Source: Terriglobus sp. TAA 43 (GTDB taxonomy: Bacteria; Acidobacteriota; Terriglobia; Terriglobales; Acidobacteriaceae). From it: 64,000 nucleotides of DNA. Below the pieces are notes generated by a model. The model searched no databases and was not told the DNA's origin. It saw only the letters and a list, made by a program, of their open reading frames with translations. Made by a program: the position numbers and the translations under genes. The stretch is from NCBI RefSeq assembly GCF_000800015.1, contig NZ_JUGR01000001.1, positions 558,001 to 622,000 of the forward strand, written 5' to 3'. Position 1 is the stretch's first letter; each line of letters begins with the position of its first letter. Below, one piece after another: positions 45,086 through 54,356 of the stretch.

Positions 45086-45613
45086 TTATAAAGAAATGGG
45101 TAGTTCTTCGCGCAGCGCGACCGTCGTTCCGCAGGACCGCGCAAACGCCTCTACCAGCTGCAGCGTCTCGTCGGATGTCTTCGCACCGCGCGTGATCAAC
45201 GCGGAAGCTTCATCAAACGCCAGTCCCACGCAGCGATCCGCACGATAGGTACAAGCCGCAAGGTCAGTCACGTTCAATGCACGCGTCTGAATACAAAGAA
45301 TCGTCTTCGGCGGAGCCATGCGGTCCACCATACAGACGATTTCGAGCTTCGACTCCAACTCATCCGGCACAAAATCAATCGCCAGGTCAGCCTCGCGCAC
45401 CGCATCTTCCACGGTGGTCACTGTCTCCAGCGTGCCCAGCATACCTTCGGTCGGAATCTCATCCAACGCTTCACGCAGTTTCGCCGGCATCACGTCTTCC
45501 AGCACCACGCGATGCCCCGCCTTCACCGCCGCAGCAGCAAGAGAACGGCCCGCCTTGCCTGCACCAATCAGTGCAAGCGTCAGCGGGCCGTGTATGTTTT
45601 GTCCCGTGTTCAA
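45086..45613 (-). CDS. Stand-alone NAD-binding domain of 3-hydroxyacyl-CoA dehydrogenase type
   Basis: A 175-residue protein consisting of a Rossmann domain only: LALIGAGKAGRSLA near the N-terminus, the acidic end of the second strand in VVLEDV, and AIDFVPDELESK, as in the N-terminal half of 3-hydroxyacyl-CoA dehydrogenases. The C-terminal dimerisation/catalytic domain is missing and there is no frameshift to explain it, so it is probably a free-standing dinucleotide-binding protein of unknown function. It follows the 60-residue gene by 6 nt in the malQ operon. Confidence 0.75.
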   Translation of the reverse strand: MNTGQNIHGPLTLALIGAGKAGRSLAAAAVKAGHRVVLEDVMPAKLREALDEIPTEGMLGTLETVTTVEDAVREADLAIDFVPDELESKLEIVCMVDRMAPPKTILCIQTRALNVTDLAACTYRADRCVGLAFDEASALITRGAKTSDETLQLVEAFARSCGTTVALREELPISL

Positions 45614-45619
45614 CGCGTC

Positions 45620-45802
45620 TTATTTCGCTTCAATCGCAGCGACGACCGACGCATAGCTCGGTTCCGACTTCTTGATGTGTTCCTCAACGCGGCTGCGCTC
45701 CTCTTCGGTAAGAGAAGGCAACACGGCCAGAATACGGCGCAGCGTTACCGAAATATCGTCAACGTAGTTCATGGTGCGGATCGCTTCACCTGACAGCGGC
45801 AT
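45620..45802 (-). CDS. Small hypothetical protein (60 aa) in the malQ operon
   Basis: A 60-residue, mostly helical, charged protein with no signal peptide and no recognised family. AGGAAGGAG lies upstream of the ATG at 45802; an internal ATG at 45772 (MNYVDDI) is possible but lacks a ribosome site. It sits 45 nt after malQ and 6 nt before the NAD-binding protein on the same strand, so it is likely cotranscribed with both. Confidence 0.6.
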   Translation of the reverse strand: MPLSGEAIRTMNYVDDISVTLRRILAVLPSLTEEERSRVEEHIKKSEPSYASVVAAIEAK

Positions 45803-45847
45803 CGTGTAGGAAACTCCTTCCTAAGAAGTTTATTCGATTACGGCGCT

Positions 45848-47458
45848 CTATGCGCTGGCCAACGTCTCTGGCTGGGTTCCCTGTTGTTCACCGCTCTGGT
45901 CATGCAGAGCTTCCGGCGGTGGTGGCGCGTCGACATTCTCCAGCACTTCTTCCGGAATGTACGCGTCACGATCGCACTCTTCCGTAATGTGCCGAAGCTG
46001 CAGGCTGATGTCGGGATGCAATTGTTCCGGCAAATACCGCCACGTCCAGTTCGCCTCTGGGATTCCCGGCGTATTCATACGACCTTCTGACCCAAGGTGC
46101 AGCAGATCCTGAAGCGGCACAATGCAGATCGACGCCACCGACCGTTCCGCGCAACGAATCATCGCCCACACACAATCATTCGGATGTGCCAGCGGCCCCA
46201 GGTACGTCAGCAGATTCTTCCGATCCATCTCCGGGGCTTCCAGCCACCAGCCTAGCGTCGTGTTGTTGTCATGCGTGCCGGTATAGCAGACGGTGTTGCG
46301 GTCGTACTTATGCGGCAGATGCAGATGCGCTCCTCGTCCCGCAAACCCAAACTGCAACACACGCATACCAGGCATCGAAAAATCGCAGCGCAGCTTATCC
46401 ACCTTGTCGGTGATCACGCCAAGGTCTTCCGCTATGAACGGCAACGACCCGCCCAGTGCACTCTTCAACCGATCAAACAGTGCGTGTCCCGGCGCTTCAA
46501 TCCACTCGCCGTTCATCGCTGTTTCTTCTTCTGCGGGAATACGCCAGTACGCCTCAAATCCGCGGAAATGATCCAGCCGCAACAGATCGTACAACTCCAT
46601 CTGCCGCTTCACACGATCAATCCACCACTGAAAGCCCTGCTGTTCCAGATGACGCCAGCGATACAGCGGATTACCCCACCGCTGCCCTGTCTCCGAAAAA
46701 TAATCCGGCGGAACACCCGACACCGCAATCGGCTTGTAATGTTCATCCAGATCGAAGACATCTTTGTTCGCCCACACATCCGCTGAGTCGTACGACACAA
46801 AGATCGCCATATCGCCCATCACGCGAATATCGCGGCTGGTACAGAACGCGCGCAATGTCTCCCACTGCCGCATGAACAGGAACTGCACGGCGAACTCAAT
46901 CTCCATCGCATCGCGGTTCTCTGTATCAAACTTTTCCAGCGCAGCTTCATCATGCGCCGCCAGTTCCGCGGGCCACTCATTCCAATGCCGGTAATCGAAC
47001 GTCCGCCGCAAAATCGTAAAGCGCGCATAGTCGATAAGCCATCCCTTGCCGTTCTCACGAAAGGCTTGGAATGCCTCGCAATCGGCCGCGCTGCAGCGCT
47101 TTAAAAACCGCTTCGCCGCGCGTTCAATCAGTGGCAGCTTCTCTGCCTGTGCACGCGCAAAGTCCACCGCTCCCTGCGTCCCTGCAAGACCATCGGACTC
47201 ACCGGCATACAGCCATCCATCGCGCTGTAAATGTTCCAGGCTGATCAGCAACGGGTTTCCTGCAAACGCAGAAACAGCGGAATAGGGCGAGTTGCCATAT
47301 CCCACCGGGTTTAGCGGCAACACCTGCCAAAGTCTCTGCTTGCCCGCCGCAAGAAAATCAACGAACGCATAGGCAGCGGGGCCGAAATCACCAATGCCAC
47401 CCTGAGAAGGCAGCGATGTCACGTGCAATAAAACGCCGGAAAGTCGCTCTGAAATCAT
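45848..47458 (-). CDS. malQ: 4-alpha-glucanotransferase (amylomaltase)
   Basis: GH77 amylomaltase of 536 residues, which transfers alpha-1,4-glucan segments in maltodextrin and glycogen turnover in the cytoplasm. The N-terminal SGVLLHVTSLPSQGGIGDFG is diagnostic. Catalytic residues can be placed: nucleophile Asp296 in LRLDHFRG, acid/base Glu344 in IAEDLG, and Asp397 in GTHDNNT. The single-domain form lacks the long N-terminal insert of the E. coli enzyme. First gene of a likely three-gene operon; a TAAAAT about 22 nt upstream of the ATG may be its -10 element. Confidence 0.95.
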   Translation of the reverse strand: MISERLSGVLLHVTSLPSQGGIGDFGPAAYAFVDFLAAGKQRLWQVLPLNPVGYGNSPYSAVSAFAGNPLLISLEHLQRDGWLYAGESDGLAGTQGAVDFARAQAEKLPLIERAAKRFLKRCSAADCEAFQAFRENGKGWLIDYARFTILRRTFDYRHWNEWPAELAAHDEAALEKFDTENRDAMEIEFAVQFLFMRQWETLRAFCTSRDIRVMGDMAIFVSYDSADVWANKDVFDLDEHYKPIAVSGVPPDYFSETGQRWGNPLYRWRHLEQQGFQWWIDRVKRQMELYDLLRLDHFRGFEAYWRIPAEEETAMNGEWIEAPGHALFDRLKSALGGSLPFIAEDLGVITDKVDKLRCDFSMPGMRVLQFGFAGRGAHLHLPHKYDRNTVCYTGTHDNNTTLGWWLEAPEMDRKNLLTYLGPLAHPNDCVWAMIRCAERSVASICIVPLQDLLHLGSEGRMNTPGIPEANWTWRYLPEQLHPDISLQLRHITEECDRDAYIPEEVLENVDAPPPPEALHDQSGEQQGTQPETLASA

Positions 47459-47569
47459 GTCCGTGATGTGTGATGCGATTTTACGGTGCTACGACGCGAA
47501 GCGGACTGCGGCGTGACGTCATTTACCCGGCCCGCATCAGGATGGTCATTCCGTGTCCATCAAAAATAA

Positions 47570-47599
47570 AAAGGCCGGACTCGTTTGAGTCCGGCCTTT
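47570..47599 (-). terminator. Terminator of the ppiD-like gene
   Basis: A 13-bp perfect stem, 47570-47582 with 47587-47599, loop GTTT. On the reverse strand it is followed by TTATTTTTG, a good T-run. Confidence 0.88.
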
Positions 47600-47615
47600 G
47601 TTTCATTACGAAGAA

Positions 47616-49610
47616 CTACTGCCCAATCGGCAATCCAGCCGGCTGCGGTGTGGGCTTCTGATGAATCCTCACGGCACCCTTCTTCGTGTATTCATCAATC
47701 AGCGTCTGCATGTACACGCCAAACAGTTCCGCGCGCTGCTGTTCAACCAGTTTGTCGCGCTGTGCCGGGAATGCCTTCGCAATCTCCTCAGCCGAAGGCT
47801 CCTGCTTGTCCGTCACCTGCGCCACGACGCCGTTTTCGCCATTCGCAATGGGGCCACTCACGCCGCCCTTCGCAAGGTCGAAGATGGTAGAAGCAGCACC
47901 GCCCATCGATCCCACATCCGGCACATTGCCCGTGCGGTCGACCAGGTCCGACGACTTCACCGGCAGGCCCATTTCCTTCGCAGCAGCATGCAGATCGCCC
48001 AGCAGCTTTGCCTGATCGCTCAGCTTCTGCAGCTTCGCCTGCAACATCTGCGGAACCTGCTCGCTGCGATAGTCGTTCAGCAGCTTGTCCTTCCACTCTG
48101 CAAACGTGGGCGCATGCGCGGCCTGCACATCAGCAGTCTGGAACACAACATAAGTGCCTTCACCTGCGGGAGCGAAACGTGGCGAATCGCCCTTCTTACC
48201 CGTAAACGCGGCCTGCATCATCTGCGCGCTATCCGGCAGCGCCGGAATGGTGTCGCTGCTGGTCAGCCAGCCAGACGTCGTTGCCTTCAGGTTGTGCGCA
48301 GCAGCGGCCTTGTCCATGCCCTCTTTCGCAGCCTGATTCGCAATCTGTCCCGTCAGCGCTTGCAGAGCCTTCGCACCGTTCTGCTGTTCCAGAATCGGAC
48401 GGATCTCGCCAGCAACTTCGCTCAACGGCTTGTCATGCGCTTCGTCACGAGCTGTCGCCTGAATGATGTGATAACCAAACGTCGTATGCACAAGGCCCGA
48501 TGTCTCGCCAGCCTTCAGTGCCATTGCGGCATCCTGGAACGGCTTCACCATCTGGCCATTGGCCTTCACATAACCCAGTTCGCCACCCTGCGTCTTCGAT
48601 CCCGGATCGTCCGAGTTCTCCTGCGCCAACTTCGCAAAGTCGCCACCAGCATGAATCTTGTCCAGGATGCCCTGAGCCTTGGCCTTCGCCGCCGCATCTG
48701 CCTTCGCATCGCCCTGCGGCGCTGAGATCAGGATGTGGCGCACCTTCACCTGCTGGTCAACGTGATAGTCGGCCTTGTGGGCGTTGTAATACGCCTGCAC
48801 ATCGGCATCGCTCACCTGCGGCTTGCCACCGGGCAGGTTCGCCAGCGTCACGGGGATGTACGTGATCTGACGCTTCTCTGCAACAGCCGTCGCATAGCGT
48901 GCCTTGTTCGTGTTGAACCACTTCTCCAGATCGCTATCGATCGGGTTCACCGTCTTCGCAATGTCCGCTGACGAAACCACCACGTAATCGAACTTCACCT
49001 TCGCGGCCTGCTTACGAACCAGTTCGCGCACAGCATTGTCGCTCACCACGGCGCCTGCCGTCACAAATTCCTGAAGCTTGCGTCCGGTCAGTTCCTGGCG
49101 GATCTTCTCTTCAAACTCGCCAACGCTGGCAAAGCCCAGGCGCGTCGTCACAAAATCGCGGTACTTGTCGTCGCCAATGAACTTGCCATCCGGGAAGAAA
49201 AACTGGCCAAGCTGGCCCGTCTGCAATTCCTTCTGCACATCAGCAGCACTCGCGCTCAGACCAAGGCGGTCCGCCTCACGATCTTCAATCGCCTGTGCAA
49301 TCAGCAACTGCTGAGCCTGCGCCTCAAAGCGGGGCATCAGGAACGGCAGATACTGCGCGGGCAGGTTCTGCTGCTGCGCCAGGTTCTGCGCCACCTGCGA
49401 TACTTCGGTGGACTTGATATCAGTCGCATCGCTAAAACGGCCGAAGAAACCCGGCTTACGCACCGTGGCATACACGCCCTGCTGCGTACCGTTCAGGCCA
49501 TCCATCAAGCCTGGAACAAGATAGGCCACCATGGAAATCGTGGCGACGCCGATGATTATGGCGAAAATCGCCTTCATTACACGGTTATTCTTCTGCAGAG
49601 AACGAATCAT
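47616..49610 (-). CDS. PpiD/SurA-like membrane-anchored foldase
   Basis: A 664-residue protein with one N-terminal membrane helix (about 12-33), a SurA_N-like chaperone domain (about 60-190), one parvulin PPIC domain (about 265-370; VRHILIS, GGELGYV, FGYHII) and a long C-terminal helical/beta region. The layout matches PpiD, which helps newly exported proteins fold at the Sec translocon. ATG 49610 is chosen since the longer frame starts at a TTG and adds basic residues only. It stands alone with its own terminator. Confidence 0.9.
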   Translation of the reverse strand: MIRSLQKNNRVMKAIFAIIIGVATISMVAYLVPGLMDGLNGTQQGVYATVRKPGFFGRFSDATDIKSTEVSQVAQNLAQQQNLPAQYLPFLMPRFEAQAQQLLIAQAIEDREADRLGLSASAADVQKELQTGQLGQFFFPDGKFIGDDKYRDFVTTRLGFASVGEFEEKIRQELTGRKLQEFVTAGAVVSDNAVRELVRKQAAKVKFDYVVVSSADIAKTVNPIDSDLEKWFNTNKARYATAVAEKRQITYIPVTLANLPGGKPQVSDADVQAYYNAHKADYHVDQQVKVRHILISAPQGDAKADAAAKAKAQGILDKIHAGGDFAKLAQENSDDPGSKTQGGELGYVKANGQMVKPFQDAAMALKAGETSGLVHTTFGYHIIQATARDEAHDKPLSEVAGEIRPILEQQNGAKALQALTGQIANQAAKEGMDKAAAAHNLKATTSGWLTSSDTIPALPDSAQMMQAAFTGKKGDSPRFAPAGEGTYVVFQTADVQAAHAPTFAEWKDKLLNDYRSEQVPQMLQAKLQKLSDQAKLLGDLHAAAKEMGLPVKSSDLVDRTGNVPDVGSMGGAASTIFDLAKGGVSGPIANGENGVVAQVTDKQEPSAEEIAKAFPAQRDKLVEQQRAELFGVYMQTLIDEYTKKGAVRIHQKPTPQPAGLPIGQ

Positions 49611-49734
49611 TGGCTTTCGGCGGAGACCCTTCAAAGAGTGGATCGGGATGTGTTGCGCGGACTAACACAGACGCGCGCATGCGTTCGTCCTCCCGGACGC
49701 ACGCTTACGAAAGTATAGCCGAGCGAAGACACAG

Positions 49735-49767
49735 AAAGGGCCGCGGCATCCCTCGCCGCGGCCCTTT
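49735..49767 (-). terminator. Terminator of the BON-domain gene
   Basis: AAAGGGCCGCGGC (49735-49747) with GCCGCGGCCCTTT (49755-49767), 7-nt loop. The reverse-strand tail is CTGTGTC, so the T-run is limited to the stem end. Confidence 0.75.
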
Positions 49768-49781
49768 CTCGTGAACCAGAC

Positions 49782-51158
49782 TTAGTACCAGTACGGTCGC
49801 GGCCCATAATATCCGCGACGATAGTAGCCATACGGATATCCCGGATAGCCATAGACTCCGACGCCTACGGCTGGGTAGGGGCGTGCATAAGGCCCAGGTC
49901 CCTGCCGATACGCTCCTGCCGGTCCGGCATAGCCACCCAGCCGCTGCATCTCCGCCTCAGACACCGTCACCACCTGCACTGGCGCTACCAACCGGAACTG
50001 CAACATAGCCTCCGCGGGCACATTCGCATTGCCCCCGCCCGAAGCGGCCGACGTGCCCAGACCAGCCGCACCACCAACACCCGCGCCAATCGCAGCACCC
50101 GTGCCGCCACCAACGGCCGCACCAAACAGAGCACCCAGGCCAGCGCCAATAATCGTCGAGTTAACCGACTGCAGGCTCTTGTCATGTCCATTGATCACAA
50201 ACGGCTGGCTTTGCAGCGGAATCCGCTGCCCGCCAAGGTTCAGCGCCGTCAGTTGCAGCGTCAATTCACCGCGGCCCTTCAGCACGCCAGCGCCCTTCGC
50301 ATCCACAACCGTTCCTTCAACTGTTGCACCACGAGGAATCGCGATCTCGCCACCAGCCAGAATGTCGCTCGTCACAAATGCGTCAAACGTCGATCCTGGC
50401 TGCGCATTGCCACTGGAAATCCAGTGATTGATGCGCACCGGCAGCACCGTTCCATCGGGCACCGTCACCTGCACACCACCCGGCTGGCCCTGCTGTTGCG
50501 CATAGCCCTGCTGTTGCTGCGGCGGATATCCGCCCTGCTGCTGTTGCGCCATCTGACGCTGATAATCGCGATAGTACAAACGGCGTTGCGGCGCCTGCTG
50601 CGGAGCATTTTGCGGGTAGCCGTTCGGATCGCCATCCGGCATCTGCGAAGAAGCCTGCTGCCCGTCCTGCGGTTGCGCATAACCCTGCTGAGGAGGAGCC
50701 TGGTTTCCATTCTCCGGATCAGTTTGCGGATGTTGCGCCGCGATAATCGCGCCCTGCGCTGCAGGCAGCGACGAGCCATCCGCTGGCATCATGTTCGCGT
50801 CAGCAGGGTCAGCGGCCGCGGTCTCCGGAGCACCCACGGTCAACTGGCTCACCACCTTCGTCACGCCACCCACATGCGAAGCCACCTGCTCCGCAGCCGT
50901 GCGCGAAGCCTCATCGGTCACCGAACCAGTCAACGTCACAGTTCCAAACACGGTGGAGGAATTAATCGATTGGTTCGCCAGACGGTTATCTTCGGCAAAC
51001 GCCTTTAAAACATTCGCTTCCACCTGCGCATCGCTCAATTTCGCGTTCTGCGTACCGGTTGAAGCGGGTTGAGCCTGGGCAAATCCCGCGACAGGCGCGG
51101 AAAGGACCGCCGCGAAAGCGAGCGATCCCAAAGTACGTGCGGCGATGTTCCAACGCAT
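49782..51158 (-). CDS. Exported BON-domain protein with glycine zipper
   Basis: A 458-residue envelope protein. Signal peptide 1-28 (ending VAGFAQ), a BON domain (about 41-108; VEANVLKAF...GTVTLTGSV), a Gln/Pro/Gly-rich low-complexity stretch (about 135-225, QQQGGYPPQQQQGYAQQQ type), a beta-rich domain (about 228-325; VPDGTVLPVRI, IPRGATVEGTV), a glycine-zipper segment (about 325-360) that may insert in a membrane, and a Tyr/Gly/Pro-rich tail. BON domains bind phospholipid surfaces. Function of the whole is unknown. ATG 51158 gives the clean signal peptide. Confidence 0.8.
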   Translation of the reverse strand: MRWNIAARTLGSLAFAAVLSAPVAGFAQAQPASTGTQNAKLSDAQVEANVLKAFAEDNRLANQSINSSTVFGTVTLTGSVTDEASRTAAEQVASHVGGVTKVVSQLTVGAPETAAADPADANMMPADGSSLPAAQGAIIAAQHPQTDPENGNQAPPQQGYAQPQDGQQASSQMPDGDPNGYPQNAPQQAPQRRLYYRDYQRQMAQQQQGGYPPQQQQGYAQQQGQPGGVQVTVPDGTVLPVRINHWISSGNAQPGSTFDAFVTSDILAGGEIAIPRGATVEGTVVDAKGAGVLKGRGELTLQLTALNLGGQRIPLQSQPFVINGHDKSLQSVNSTIIGAGLGALFGAAVGGGTGAAIGAGVGGAAGLGTSAASGGGNANVPAEAMLQFRLVAPVQVVTVSEAEMQRLGGYAGPAGAYRQGPGPYARPYPAVGVGVYGYPGYPYGYYRRGYYGPRPYWY

Positions 51159-51310
51159 AATCCAAACTCCGCTGGGCTTGCGGCCCCTCGATCGAAACGG
51201 CCTGCCCATATCTCGTTAGAACGCACTTTGCAGCAGGAAGTTGCGGTTATCTTTGGTTGCCGGACGAACACAGGTCAACAAGCGCAAACTTCCGCCTGCG
51301 ACACGAAAGA

Positions 51311-51341
51311 AAGCCCGCCCGCGAATCTCGCGAACGGGCTT
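51311..51341 (-). terminator. Terminator of the M61 peptidase gene
   Basis: AAGCCCG (51311-51317) with CGGGCTT (51335-51341), with further pairing of CGCGA/TCGCG inside. Reverse-strand tail TCTTTCG. Confidence 0.65.
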
Positions 51342-51357
51342 CCATTTCATCTTGCGT

Positions 51358-53286
51358 TTACTTCGCTGCAGCCTGTGGCGTAGTCAACGGCTTCAGGATG
51401 TCACCCAGATAATCGGGCGTTCCCTCCTGCCGTACGAGCACCGCATAGCGTTCACCGTCGTGATAGTTCACATCCACCGGCAGAATCGCGTCTTCCTGCT
51501 GCACCAGCAGGTGAATCGGCGCAGGGTCAGCCTTCGCCTTCACGATCGCAGCCTTCAGAGCATCAGCGGAGAAAGCCTGTCCGTTCACGCTGACAATCTT
51601 TTCTCCAGGTCCCAGCTTCGCGCGGTCCGAAGGCCCATCCCACAGTACGTCGCCAATCAAGCCCTCACCGGAAATGCGCATTCCCAGCGAGTACCAGACA
51701 TTCAGTCCACCGCGACGGCTGCCTGCCAACATCCGCTCGCCCTTGCTCGGATGATCCTGGTACACCAGCTTGTAGCCGCCGCGCTCAATGCCGTCCAGAT
51801 CCACCTGCGGATCTACTCCATTGATGCGGTCGCGCAGGAACTTGTCCCAGTCGTACTTCACCACCTGGTTCAGATCAGCAACAATCTCCGGGAACTCATA
51901 CCCAACAATCAACGGACCAGTATTGCCGCCCTTGCCCAGGAAAATCTTTGCAAAGTCCGTCAGCGACTTCTTGTTGTCCGTCAGCTTGCGGATCAACGTA
52001 TCCGCATCCAGCCAGACCAGTTCGCCTTCCTGGTAATAATCCTGCCCACGACGCCAGTTCATCCACTGCGGATTGCCACCACGAATCAGGCTTCCTGCAA
52101 TCCCCGTGTCTTCCGTCGAACGCCAGTTGCGGCCGCGCTTGTAATCCAACTGCGCCGCAGAAAGCGCCAGCAGATCGCGATATCCCTCGGCGTTCTTCAG
52201 GCCCGCACGCGCCGCCAGAACATTGCCCCAGTACTGCGTCATGCCTTCGTACACCCACATCAGGTCGCCCTGCTGTGGAGTCGCAAAATCCGGTTGGTAA
52301 AGGCGTGCCGGACGACGATACTTGCCGTTCCACGAGTGCGTGAACTCATGCGCCAGCAAGTCAGCTTCAGCCAACTGGTGCACATCGTCCGCAAATCCCT
52401 TTTCGCCCGTACCGTTGTCAGAAGACTGGCCATGCTCCAGCCCCTCGCCGCCCGCGCGGTCTGAGAGCGTCAGCAGGAAGTGGTACTCGTTGTAATGATG
52501 CGAGCCATAGTTCGCATCAGCCTCGCGCACCAGGTTTCCAATTTCAGCCAGCGTCTCCGGACGCATCTTCGCGTCCTCCGGCTCATCCGCCACGACATCA
52601 AGAAAGTGCTTCGGCGAAATCTCTGGAGCCAGCGCGAACTCGTGGAAGTACTTGCCCGTGATCACCGGCGAATCTTCCAACTGCTCCACCGTCGTCACGT
52701 CATACTTCGTCGTCACAGCGTCAGCAGGAGGCGTATGCGCGCCTTCCAGAACGCCCGTCGTCTTGGGCGTCGGAACCGTACCTACCGGCTTCAGCGCCGT
52801 GCCCGTACCCCATCCCGCAGGCACCGTCACAGAAGGCTGAATCGCAATCTCCTTCACCGGCACATGCGCGGGATACAGCATCAGGTGTTCCCACTCCAGC
52901 ACGCTCATCTTCGAAGTCACACGTCCCGGGATAATGCAGTCCAGATGCGCATGGATGCTCGTTACGCCCTTCGGCACCGGCACGTGAAACTCGGCCAGTT
53001 CCACATCATCACGACGCCACTTCAGCGTCTCGCCATTGCCCGTAAACACCACGCCGGTAATCGCGCCAATCGGCCCACCCGGAGCATGCGTGCCCGGAAT
53101 CCACTTCGGCGTGATCAGGTCCGCAGTCGAGTCCGGCTTCACCGGGATATCAATCTCCGCGTGATACAGGTGGCGAACGCCCTCAGTCAGATCAGCCGTG
53201 ATCTGAATCGGCGTCTTCTGCGCATGAACGGACATGCCGCACACAAGCACTGCGGCGGCAACAAGACTGCGGGACTGTTTCAACAT
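51358..53286 (-). CDS. Exported M61-family glycyl aminopeptidase with PDZ domain
   Basis: A 642-residue secreted metallopeptidase. Signal peptide 1-22 (ending VHAQ), an N-terminal beta domain, the M61 catalytic domain with HEFTH (His313, Glu314, His317) and the third ligand Glu347 in WVYEGMTQY, and a C-terminal PDZ domain (about 545-620; GLNVWYSLGMRI, LGPGEKIVSVNG). All catalytic residues are intact, in contrast to the M1 homologue at 42.6 kb. It probably degrades peptides in the periplasm or outside the cell. The ATG at 53286 is used; a TTG three codons earlier is in frame. Confidence 0.92.
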   Translation of the reverse strand: MLKQSRSLVAAAVLVCGMSVHAQKTPIQITADLTEGVRHLYHAEIDIPVKPDSTADLITPKWIPGTHAPGGPIGAITGVVFTGNGETLKWRRDDVELAEFHVPVPKGVTSIHAHLDCIIPGRVTSKMSVLEWEHLMLYPAHVPVKEIAIQPSVTVPAGWGTGTALKPVGTVPTPKTTGVLEGAHTPPADAVTTKYDVTTVEQLEDSPVITGKYFHEFALAPEISPKHFLDVVADEPEDAKMRPETLAEIGNLVREADANYGSHHYNEYHFLLTLSDRAGGEGLEHGQSSDNGTGEKGFADDVHQLAEADLLAHEFTHSWNGKYRRPARLYQPDFATPQQGDLMWVYEGMTQYWGNVLAARAGLKNAEGYRDLLALSAAQLDYKRGRNWRSTEDTGIAGSLIRGGNPQWMNWRRGQDYYQEGELVWLDADTLIRKLTDNKKSLTDFAKIFLGKGGNTGPLIVGYEFPEIVADLNQVVKYDWDKFLRDRINGVDPQVDLDGIERGGYKLVYQDHPSKGERMLAGSRRGGLNVWYSLGMRISGEGLIGDVLWDGPSDRAKLGPGEKIVSVNGQAFSADALKAAIVKAKADPAPIHLLVQQEDAILPVDVNYHDGERYAVLVRQEGTPDYLGDILKPLTTPQAAAK

Positions 53287-53354
53287 GAAAGGCAAAACTC
53301 GAAAGGAAATGCGCGAAGGAAAAACTCAGAAATCGCGTCTCCATTGATGCTACA

Positions 53355-53370
53355 TCCTGTAATGACAGGA
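53355..53370. promoter_or_regulatory. Inverted repeat upstream of the M61 gene
   Basis: TCCTGT-AATG-ACAGGA, 69 nt upstream of the M61 start, in the 128-nt gap after nadK. It has no T-run on either side, so an operator is more likely than a terminator. Confidence 0.3.
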
Positions 53371-53414
53371 TTAGCCACGCCAACGCCTGTCATTCTGTCC
53401 AGCCGAAAAACGAC

Positions 53415-54269
53415 CTACCGCTCGCCCCACTTCAGCTTCGACCGCAGCACGTTAAACAAACCATGCTCGCCCAACCGGATCAGCCGTACCGAGTACTGCG
53501 AGCGGCGGCAATGCACCTCATCCGACAGCTTCAATTCAACGGCTTCCTGCCCATCCACCGTCAGAAATGTCTGGTCCGCAATCCCCACCACAGAAATGCA
53601 AATCTCCGTATCCGCAGGCGTCACAATCGGACGCAGCGTCAGCAGATGCGGGCAGATCGGCGTCACCACCATGGCATCCACACTGCCCATCACAATCGGC
53701 CCATTCGCCGCCAGGCTGTACGCGGTCGAGCCTGTCGGAGTGGCCACGATCATGCCATCCGCGCGAAACCGTGCCACACTCTGCCCGCCAATCTGAATCG
53801 AGTAATCGCCCATACGCGCAATCGCGCCCTTGCTGATCACCACATCGTTCAGCGCGTCCCACGCCTGGTACACCTTGCCATCGCGCCACAGCTCCGCATG
53901 CATCATGCTGCGCTGATCCACGGAGCAGGATCCCTCCTGCCAAGCGTCGAATGTCTTATAAATTTCCGACAGCGGCACTTCCGTTAGGAAACCTAACGAA
54001 CCAAGATTCGCACTCAGGATCGGCGTATCCGTCTTGGCAAAGGCGCGCGCAGCCGACAACAACGTACCATCGCCACCCAGAACAATCACCAGCGACGGAC
54101 AACAACCCGCCATGCTCTCACGAAGCATGCCGTGTTCTTTTACATACGCCGCGCTTGTCTCATCCAGATGCGCTTCAAAGCCGCGTTCCTTCAGAAAATA
54201 AATAAGCTCCGGCAACAAGGTGACGAGTTCCGGCTTCTGCGGCTTCGAAATAATGGCAACGTGCTGCAT
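53415..54269 (-). CDS. nadK: NAD kinase
   Basis: NAD kinase of 284 residues, which phosphorylates NAD to NADP. GGDGTLL (65-71) is the catalytic motif, followed by NLGSLGFLTEV and PTGSTAYSLAANGP, both essential for NAD binding. TACACT lies 8 nt upstream of the ATG with no Shine-Dalgarno sequence. The gene is 87 nt downstream of tlyA on the same strand, an order (tlyA-nadK) often seen in bacteria, sometimes with recN, which is absent here. Confidence 0.95.
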   Translation of the reverse strand: MQHVAIISKPQKPELVTLLPELIYFLKERGFEAHLDETSAAYVKEHGMLRESMAGCCPSLVIVLGGDGTLLSAARAFAKTDTPILSANLGSLGFLTEVPLSEIYKTFDAWQEGSCSVDQRSMMHAELWRDGKVYQAWDALNDVVISKGAIARMGDYSIQIGGQSVARFRADGMIVATPTGSTAYSLAANGPIVMGSVDAMVVTPICPHLLTLRPIVTPADTEICISVVGIADQTFLTVDGQEAVELKLSDEVHCRRSQYSVRLIRLGEHGLFNVLRSKLKWGER

Positions 54270-54277
54270 GCCTGTTT

Positions 54278-54283
54278 AGTGTA
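54278..54283 (-). promoter_or_regulatory. Putative -10 element of nadK
   Basis: On the reverse strand TACACT ends 8 nt before the nadK ATG; no ribosome site between. The -35 is unclear. Confidence 0.4.
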
Positions 54284-54356
54284 CTTGGCCCCAACCAGCA
54301 GCGCGTTTACAAATCAAGTTCATCATCGTTTGAAAGGCAGGCTACAGCCCAATACC

